Assembly (NCBI GenBank): GCA_018881555.1 | Contig: JACAXG010000009.1 | Span: 11,865,326 to 11,929,325 of the forward strand | From: Amblyornis subalaris | Taxonomy: Eukaryota > Chordata > Aves > Passeriformes > Ptilonorhynchidae | Direction: 5' to 3' | Length of the DNA: 64,000 nt | Shown: piece after piece, positions 61,501-64,000 of the stretch | How the letters are laid out: the number at the start of each line of letters is the position of its first letter | Position numbering within the stretch: position 1 is the stretch's first letter | Notes under the pieces: model-generated | The model's database searches: none | What the model was told of the DNA's origin: nothing | The model's input: only the letters and a program-made list of their open reading frames with translations | Position numbers and translations under genes: made by a program

Positions 61501-63275
61501 CCATCATACTAAACCACAGGACAGATACTACAAGTCTGTTGTGTACTTGCGCTGATTTATGGTGATCATAAAAGGAGACAAATTCCACATAGCAGTTTTT
61601 AAGCTTACAGTGAGCTCAATTACAATCTAATTGAAGAGCAATACATGGAATGCACATTAAACTTAAACATTATGAATACGTTTATTTTGTTATGATTACT
61701 TTAGTTTCATTGCTAACAATACAAGTCATGATACAATAATGGACCAAATCTACCCAATCTAGCAATTATTATTAAGTTACATACTGCATAACTTCTATAC
61801 AACAGTTATAAACTTTAAGAATTCTTTAAGGTTCATATCTCATTAAAAATTACAAGATTTCTGTACTGCTCTTATTACCTTAGTAGGTACTTTAACATCT
61901 TTTGGGAGGATAGAGAGGTCTTTATAGTAATCTTTGTAATTGTCATCCAGTTGCTCAACACTTATGGACATTGCTTCATCAAGGGCTTCGTAATCATAAG
62001 ATGAAGATTTTCGTATTCTTTTAAACTGCTTATTCTGCAGCTGTCTGAGATAGTATTCCCAACGACTAGGGAAGTCTCGTAATAATGCACCTATCAGGGA
62101 TATCACAAGAGGAGAACCTGAAGGAAAACATTAAATCAATTTTAGAGGTCTTCAAGGAACACAATCCAATAGTTGATGGTCAACTCATTGAATAACTAGG
62201 TAATTTTCCCAATACACTGATTAAATTCTTGAGGTGTGGAGGACAGACAAATAAATTATGTATTCCATGTAGACATCTGCAAACTCACCAAATTTAAGTG
62301 TAATTGTGGTGCAGAGGGAAAATACACTCAAAAAACTAGTCAAAAATCATCATGAGACTTCTGATTAGCTTAAAAAATCTCCAAAAAACATTTAACAAGC
62401 ACTTGTGTTTTACGTAACATATACAGTATTAAAGGATGTTCCCTCCTCTATTTGTAAGCCAAAATATAGAAGAAAAAAATACATTCAGTGGTAAATGGTA
62501 TGTCAAAGAAAGACCAGTTTACCTTTGCATTCTCTTACAAGGCAGTTAGCTTGTTCTGGCAGTTCTGATATTTTCATATTCACAAATAGGGATAAAATCT
62601 CCAGTGCTTTCTCATGTGCTAGTCCACTTTCCACATGAACCTCATATTTATTGCCTAGAAACAAAAACATGGAAAGAATTTAAACTAATGCAAAAAAAAC
62701 TATGAAAATTCCAAGTAAAACCCAAAGGAAAGGACNTGGTTCATGATTTTTTGCATAGTACTTTATAGCACTAAGAAGAGTATAAATTCTACTTATCAGA
62801 ATAAGCTTGCATTAGAGATACATATGTAGAAAAAACAGACTATAATCTAATAATTACAAATGCATTATAGGCAGTGACTGTTTAATAGTGTAGAGATAAT
62901 CATCTAACAGATCAATGTCACAGAGGTTAATTTATTCTGTTGAGAATCACTGCAGTATTCAATGACGAGAGAGAACTTTCAGGATAACACAACACTTACT
63001 TCACAAAGAGCATAAAGTCTTACAGAACAGAATTCTAAAACCTTGCCACTTGTGCACAAACTGACAGATAGATTCTTTCAGATTCCTTTGAAAATTCACT
63101 TGAACAAATTGCAGACATATACACACAAAATCTGCAGTGCAGGAGAGGAAACTGTTCCTTACCAGCCACCGCATCTGTGACGCTCCTATCCCTGCTGGTG
63201 ATAAGAATCTGACATTGGTTATCGAATGCTTTCAGTACCCAGGAATCCCAAATGTCATCCAGGACCAAAAGAGAT
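37446..63275 (-). CDS. APAF1: APAF1, apoptotic protease activating factor 1 (22 exons, N-terminus outside window)
   Basis: Cytosolic STAND-family ATPase. Cytochrome c binds its WD40 propellers, dATP/ATP drives heptamerisation into the apoptosome, and procaspase-9 is recruited through the CARD. Twenty-two exons join without frameshift or premature stop into about 1012 codons. That equals the human protein from its Walker B region to its end, as I remember it. Order: NB-ARC Walker B (LVLDD) and sensor I (TSRD), GSPL motif, winged-helix LHDL histidine, HD2, then about 15 WD repeats of the 7- and 8-blade propellers, ending LQKF-stop. The CARD and P-loop exons must lie right of 64000. The gene converges on ANKS1B across about 19 kb, as in human. 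One n falls in a codon (51178). Nothing suggests a pseudogene. Confidence 0.97.
38870..39640 (+). mobile_element. Degenerate CR1 LINE, reverse-transcriptase region to 3' end
   Basis: The + strand translation shows broken CR1 ORF2 reverse-transcriptase similarity around 38905-39210 (a YRSV-type block followed by an IMEQ-like block and later DLS..YSMVSHSIP), with internal stops. It then jumps toward a CR1 tail (ggggctggactagaggagtc, then ccattctac). It is antisense to APAF1 and clearly inactive. Confidence 0.65.
40395..41086 (+). mobile_element. Solo LTR A, 692 bp, with AGGGG target duplication
   Basis: The element starts TGTCCTGGGTTAG and ends aaaccagcaca. Perfect 5-bp direct repeats (AGGGG at 40390-40394 and 41087-41091) flank it. 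Same family as the LTR at 41686-42445. A TATA-like cataaaag lies near 40778 and an ATTAAA near 41000, a plausible LTR promoter and poly(A) site. No internal viral sequence remains. It is antisense to APAF1 and ends 174 bp from the penultimate exon. Confidence 0.88.
40515..40634. repeat. Threefold tandem repeat within LTR A
   Basis: Units of 43, 43 and 34 bp (starting 40515, 40558, 40601), each beginning caccacccatcct and ending aatggcccatta. The third lacks an internal segment. LTR B has only one diverged equivalent. Confidence 0.85.
41261..41407 (-). CDS. APAF1: APAF1 penultimate coding exon: WD40 repeat
   Basis: The exon is 147 nt, 49 codons, with acceptor ctcttttag and donor AAG|GTAAGC. 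It starts IWDVLTGALLHFCSPVTVDE, then GEPTHGGWVTDLSFSPDSKM and LVSSGGYLK. The HGGWVTDL-FSPD stretch is conserved. Solo LTRs flank the exon on both sides (40395-41086 and 41686-42445). Confidence 0.96.
41686..42445 (+). mobile_element. Solo LTR B, 760 bp, same family as LTR A
   Basis: The element starts TGTCCTGGGTTAG and ends aaaccagcaca. Flanks taagg (41681-41685) and tatgg (42446-42450) match at 4 of 5 positions, an eroded target duplication. Compared with LTR A it has a longer central part with a ctcgactc-rich minisatellite (42070-42210). An ATTAAA lies near 42360. Confidence 0.86.
42070..42210. repeat. CTCGACTC-type minisatellite within LTR B
   Basis: Irregular repeats of gggactct, ctcgactcgac and actccactggact. 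A longer duplication of about 38 bp with gaattggactcagctactcc also occurs. Confidence 0.75.
42613..42738 (-). CDS. APAF1: APAF1 exon: WD40 repeat
   Basis: The exon is 126 nt, 42 codons: IWSFESSSVLHELKDHEACV, then RCCTFSPNNKLLATGDDKGE plus IR. The donor AGG|GTACTG is weak, and a solo LTR ends 168 bp beyond it in the intron. Confidence 0.95.
42739..43957 (-). other. APAF1 introns on both sides of exon 43500-43625
   Basis: The two introns (42739-43499 and 43626-43957) show no repeat family or RNA gene I recognise. Confidence 0.6.
43500..43625 (-). CDS. APAF1: APAF1 exon: WD40 repeat
   Basis: The exon is 126 nt, 42 codons: VWNITTGNPEKDFACHGGAV, then LSCAVSPDGSKFSSTSADKT plus AK. The donor AAG|GTTGGT has an unfavourable +3 T. 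Confidence 0.95.
43958..44077 (-). CDS. APAF1: APAF1 exon: WD40 repeat
   Basis: The exon is 120 nt, 40 codons, with donor AAG|GTGAGT. It starts VWNWQLSECVFLRGHKEAIK and ends VLSWSFDGTVK, a clear WD signature. Confidence 0.95.
44078..45539 (-). other. APAF1 intron with GC-richer block
   Basis: 44640-45300 is noticeably richer in G and C than the surrounding intron and reads like an old insertion. I see no LTR termini, CR1 signature or coding exon. Confidence 0.45.
45540..45665 (-). CDS. APAF1: APAF1 exon: WD40 repeat, weak donor
   Basis: The exon is 126 nt, 42 codons, encoding VLQLSDGKVLKSWEAYRTSV and then QRCRFTPDCQTLISSAHDSV plus IQ. The donor CAG|GTTTGG is weak, lacking the usual +3 purine and +5 G match, so the exon may be inefficiently recognised. 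Confidence 0.93.
46023..46148 (-). CDS. APAF1: APAF1 exon: WD40 repeat
   Basis: The exon is 126 nt, 42 codons. It starts LVSGNTDNVIMQTAGQESPI and continues SCCCLSEDLKFAAFGQESGT plus IK. The triple-Cys C-C-C-L-S strand is characteristic of this blade in vertebrate APAF1. Confidence 0.94.
47815..47934 (-). CDS. APAF1: APAF1 exon: WD40 repeat
   Basis: The exon is 120 nt, 40 codons. It starts IWETKKVCKSSDAVLKSELD and continues VVFHNGEVMILAIYNQ, a degenerate blade without the SPDG signature, as in the human protein. Confidence 0.94.
48649..48774 (-). CDS. APAF1: APAF1 exon: WD40 repeat
   Basis: The exon is 126 nt, 42 codons, with donor CGC|GTAAGA. It is a textbook WD repeat: CRGHMSWVHCVAFSPDGSLF, then LTSSDDQTIR. 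Confidence 0.96.
49522..49650 (-). CDS. APAF1: APAF1 exon: WD40 repeat
   Basis: The exon is 129 nt, 43 codons, with donor GAG|GTAAGT. It starts LFDTETCALLTQIIVSHHST and continues IQYCDFCPGDELVAVALSHC plus SVE. The HHSTIQYCDF strand matches the vertebrate family. Confidence 0.95.
49920..50081 (-). CDS. APAF1: APAF1 exon: long WD40 repeat
   Basis: The exon is 162 nt, 54 codons, 12 residues longer than a standard blade exon, as in the human gene. It starts LWAARSGNELKSIEIKDFF, has an acidic insert NADEQTDDVE, and continues VLVKCCSWSRNGDMILVVA. Confidence 0.95.
51132..51257 (-). CDS. APAF1: APAF1 exon: WD40 repeat, one ambiguous base
   Basis: The exon is 126 nt, 42 codons. It encodes IWDLNEKYCRNTMIGHENSV and then SHCRFS-X-NDEYVASCSTDG. 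X is the codon CNA created by the n at 51178. Proline is expected there from the family, but the base is undetermined. Confidence 0.94.
51258..53791 (-). other. APAF1 introns around exon 53054-53185
   Basis: Introns 51258-53053 and 53186-53791. No nameable repeat or RNA gene. A direct search for conserved intronic elements would need other bird genomes. Confidence 0.55.
53054..53185 (-). CDS. APAF1: APAF1 exon: WD40 repeat
   Basis: The exon is 132 nt, 44 codons, with acceptor gtctag and donor AAA|GTAAGT. It starts IWNSRTGQCRCVYEEHSEQV, then NCCQFNNRSGQYLLATCSND, ending TFIK. The two extra residues in NNRSGQY match a longer loop in the human repeat. Confidence 0.95.
53792..53917 (-). CDS. APAF1: APAF1 exon: WD40 repeat
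   Basis: The exon is 126 nt, 42 codons, phase 0 both ends. It starts VFKAESGERLLEINAHDDEI and ends ATCSSDKKVK. Helical GH-type position AHDDE, then CAFSADGEFVATCSSD, fits one propeller blade. Confidence 0.95.
54627..54642 (-). promoter_or_regulatory. Two AATAAA hexamers downstream of the intronic ORF
   Basis: On the - strand AATAAA occurs at 54642-54637 and 54632-54627, 370-390 nt after the ORF stop. In an AT-rich intron this could be coincidence. Confidence 0.3.
55013..55513 (-). CDS. Unrecognised open segment, possible alternative terminal exon or nested gene
   Basis: 501 nt without a stop on the - strand. It opens after a splice-acceptor-like ttaattacag (AG at 55514-55515) and ends with a stop at 55013. 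Reading from the first Met (55495) gives 160 residues; from the acceptor, 166. The first 100 residues are hydrophilic and protein-like, with short motifs such as KEVYLWRRPHEVED and RLEETERNVTNTN, including one NxT sequon. Near residues 110-140 comes a strong hydrophobic segment (KLLFIWLFIVLLLGFLFVYF) flanked by charged residues, a likely membrane span. From the acceptor the frame fits the upstream APAF1 exon (55916-56042), which ends on a codon boundary. Two AATAAA signals follow at 54627 and 54637. I do not recognise the family. It could be chance, a decayed insert or a real exon. Confidence 0.3.
   Translation of the reverse strand, partial: LYYLYGMAVDIMPLWCLISEMSYAKEVYLWRRPHEVEDSIKLEMSPKCLESRLEETERNVTNTNLPAVFLEGSQPALKKPSNQPASNLVKYPYSRQPEVREKNNFSANPLVLFWMLEKLSTKLLFIWLFIVLLLGFLFVYFICWPVQYYDNGIHLRRCLVNVLMLC
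55916..56042 (-). CDS. APAF1: APAF1 exon: entry into WD40 propeller 1
   Basis: The exon is 127 nt, completing the split Ile, then 42 codons, with donor CAG|GTAAGA. It includes RLVVRPHRDAVYHACFSKD, which is the HxDxV and C-x-F-S-x-D pattern of a WD repeat. It ends ADKTLQ. Confidence 0.95.
56043..57532 (-). other. APAF1 intron
   Basis: No gene or nameable repeat. It contains an exact 19-bp tandem duplication at 57011-57048. Confidence 0.6.
57011..57048. repeat. 19-bp tandem duplication
   Basis: Two adjacent copies of acagtgaagaattattta with an extra a between the copies; they look recent. Confidence 0.85.
57533..57711 (-). CDS. APAF1: APAF1 exon: end of HD2
   Basis: The exon is 179 nt, ending in a split Ile codon, with donor TGGAT|GTAAGT. 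It includes NFQEFLSLNGHLLGRQPFPD and GLCQPETSEVYQQAKL. The part just before the end (HAQRQTGTF) differs most from the human sequence I remember. Confidence 0.95.
58253..58366 (-). CDS. APAF1: APAF1 exon: HD2
   Basis: The exon is 114 nt, 38 codons, phase 0, donor AAG|GTATGA. It encodes ELCDLMFSLDWIKAKTELVG and then PAHLIHEYVEYSSILDQK, helical HD2 sequence that braces the propellers. Confidence 0.95.
58740..59100 (-). mobile_element. Possible degenerate CR1-type LINE fragment
   Basis: Phrases such as tcaggccctatggacttgtg, then aaagactgaggcaaaaaa and cttttcctttattcc, then tggtccaatgttttctttag, are familiar from a common old avian repeat that I associate with CR1-type LINE internal sequence. The assignment is from memory and the orientation is a guess. 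Confidence 0.4.
60249..60380 (-). CDS. APAF1: APAF1 exon: winged helix to HD2
   Basis: The exon is 132 nt, 44 codons, with acceptor cgttgcag and donor AAG|GTGGGT. It begins ELHKNIVNQYKKCYK and ends EDCMYWYNFLAYHMAGAKMQ plus K. The hydrophobic W-Y-N-F-L-A-Y-H run is strongly conserved in vertebrate APAF1. Confidence 0.95.
61185..61352 (-). CDS. APAF1: APAF1 exon: winged-helix domain
   Basis: The exon is 168 nt, 56 codons, with acceptor ctttttag and donor CAG|GTAGCA. It begins VLCILWDMETEEVEDILQEF and includes YYLHDLQLDF. The LHDL histidine is the conserved winged-helix residue that contacts the ADP beta-phosphate in the autoinhibited state. Confidence 0.96.
61879..62117 (-). CDS. APAF1: APAF1 exon: HD1 GSPL motif and start of winged helix
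   Basis: The exon is 239 nt, with acceptor ttccttcag and donor AAG|GTAATA. It opens with GSPLVISLIGALLRDF. The GxPL motif contacts the nucleotide in NB-ARC proteins. RKSSSYDYEALDEAMSISV follows and it ends DVKVPTK. The exon ends on a codon boundary, and every downstream junction except the 57533 to 55916 pair is phase 0. Confidence 0.96.
62523..62654 (-). CDS. APAF1: APAF1 exon: NB-ARC to HD1
   Basis: The exon is 132 nt with split Gly codons at both ends, acceptor gtttctag and donor AAAG|GTAAAC. It encodes NKYEVHVESGLAHEKALEIL and then SLFVNMKISELPEQANCL. This is the end of the alpha/beta fold and the start of the four-helix HD1 lid. Confidence 0.95.
63163..63275 (-). CDS. APAF1: APAF1 exon: NB-ARC Walker B and sensor I
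   Basis: The exon is 113 nt, with acceptor ttgctctag and donor GCTG|GTAAGG. It starts with the last base of a split Arg codon. It encodes SLLVLDDIWDSWVLKAF, whose LVLDD is the Walker B metal and water-activating segment, and ILITSRDRSVTDAV, whose R in TSRD is the sensor I arginine of the AP-ATPase family. The preceding exon with the P-loop is not in the window. Confidence 0.96.
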
Positions 63276-64000
63276 CTAGAGCAAGAATAAATATTTCAGA
63301 TCAACTATTAGTGCTAAAATAAAGTATTGTATTTTAATAATGAAAGGAAATTTTCAGAATTTACAAAGTATCACTGCATGATTTTTTTATTTTAGTATGT
63401 AGAATATCTTAAGAGCATGTCCAGAGAAGGGTAACGAAGCTGGCAAAGGGTCTAGAAAATATGTCCTATTAGGAGAAGCTGAGGGAGCTGGGATTGTTTA
63501 GTCTGGAGAAGAGGAGGCTCAGGGGGGGACCTTATCACTCTCTAGGACCTGAAAGGAGGTTGTAGCCAGGCGGGAATCGGTCTTTTTGCCATGTCTCAGT
63601 TGGAAGGATGAGAGGAAATGGCCTCAAGTTGCACAAGGGGAGGTTCAGATTACATATTAGAAAAAAAAAATTTTCCCTGAAAGAGTGGTTAAGCATTGGA
63701 ATAAGTTGCCCAGGGAAGTGGTGGAGTCAATGTCTCTGAAAGTGTTCAAGAAGTGTTTGGAAGTGGCACTTTGGGGTTCTGGTTTAGGCGTGATTATGTT
63801 GGTGACGCTGTGTTGATGGTTGGACTAGATAATCTTGACGGTCTCTTCTGACCTTGGTGATTCTGTGGTTAAACCCTGAGCAAGAAGGTGAATGCAGGTA
63901 TCTCAAGAAAGTTTTTACCATTTATTATTTTATAGCTACTACTGAAGTGTAAATAACAATGTTTTGAGAAATATTTCCATTAGTAGCTGCCAGGAAAACC
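63276..64000 (-). other. APAF1 intron reaching the window edge
   Basis: Intron upstream of the Walker B exon. It contains a CR1 copy. The exon with the P-loop (Walker A) is not present before 64000. Confidence 0.7.
63418..63867 (+). mobile_element. CR1 LINE 3' end
   Basis: Clear CR1 tail: tttagtctggagaagaggag, then tggcctcaagttgcacaagg, agttgcccagggaagtggtg and accttggtgattctgtg. Orientation is opposite to APAF1. Confidence 0.92.

Larger units (their letters stand above)
60381..63162 (-). other. APAF1 introns between exons 60249 and 63163
   Basis: Introns 60381-61184, 61353-61878, 62118-62522 and 62655-63162. No repeat family, RNA gene or further coding exon is seen. Confidence 0.6.

Noticed and set aside
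63276..64000. P-loop (Walker A) exon of APAF1
   Set aside because: No GxxGxGKS-type segment with splice sites is present. The region is intron with a CR1 copy.
1..64000. Bacterial-type systems (CRISPR arrays, operons, ribosome binding sites)
   Set aside because: The sequence is vertebrate, with spliced genes, CR1 and LTR elements. No spaced direct-repeat array was seen.

Overview
The window is vertebrate nuclear DNA, almost certainly avian. It is AT-rich and mostly intron. Its interspersed repeats are CR1 LINE tails and several solo LTRs of the kind common in bird, and especially songbird, genomes. Two well-known single-copy genes lie tail to tail: the 3' end of ANKS1B (AIDA-1) on the + strand and most of APAF1 on the - strand. 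The same convergent arrangement is known on human chromosome 12q23. I cannot fix the species. Roughly 36 isolated single n characters are scattered through the window, one of them in an APAF1 codon.

Layout. 1-18091: the last four coding exons of ANKS1B (6665-6751, 11310-11447, 16693-16860, 17981/17984-18091). They encode the second half of the PTB domain and the C-terminal tail ending in YETTIF. The intron upstream holds a CR1 copy. The 3' UTR follows, with a good polyadenylation signal at 18576. 18.6-37.0 kb: gene-free spacer with a palindromic MITE-like element (19935-20020), two solo LTRs (21748-22434 and 30707-31564), two CR1 tails and much unassigned AT-rich sequence. 37446-63275: 22 coding exons of APAF1, read right to left. 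They run from the Walker B segment of the NB-ARC ATPase through the winged-helix and HD2 regions to the WD40 propellers and the stop codon. The CARD and Walker A exons lie beyond the right edge. 63418-63867: another CR1 tail.

All 22 APAF1 exons splice into one open frame of about 1012 codons, the length expected from the human protein for this portion. From the winged-helix region on, most exons are phase 0, and the propeller exons are about 120-132 nt, close to one WD repeat each. Nothing suggests either gene is broken.

Main points for a second look. (1) A 501-nt open segment in an APAF1 intron (55013-55513, - strand) encodes an unrecognised hydrophilic protein with one strong transmembrane stretch. 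It has a phase-compatible splice acceptor and two downstream AATAAA signals, so it may be an alternative APAF1 terminal exon or a nested gene. (2) The penultimate APAF1 exon sits between two same-orientation solo LTRs of one family, only about 600 bp apart. (3) A tandem NAGNAG acceptor lies at the last ANKS1B exon. (4) The solo LTRs carry readable target-site duplications and internal tandem repeats. The two genes are not known to act in one pathway: ANKS1B is a postsynaptic scaffold and APAF1 is the apoptosome platform. They are simply neighbours.
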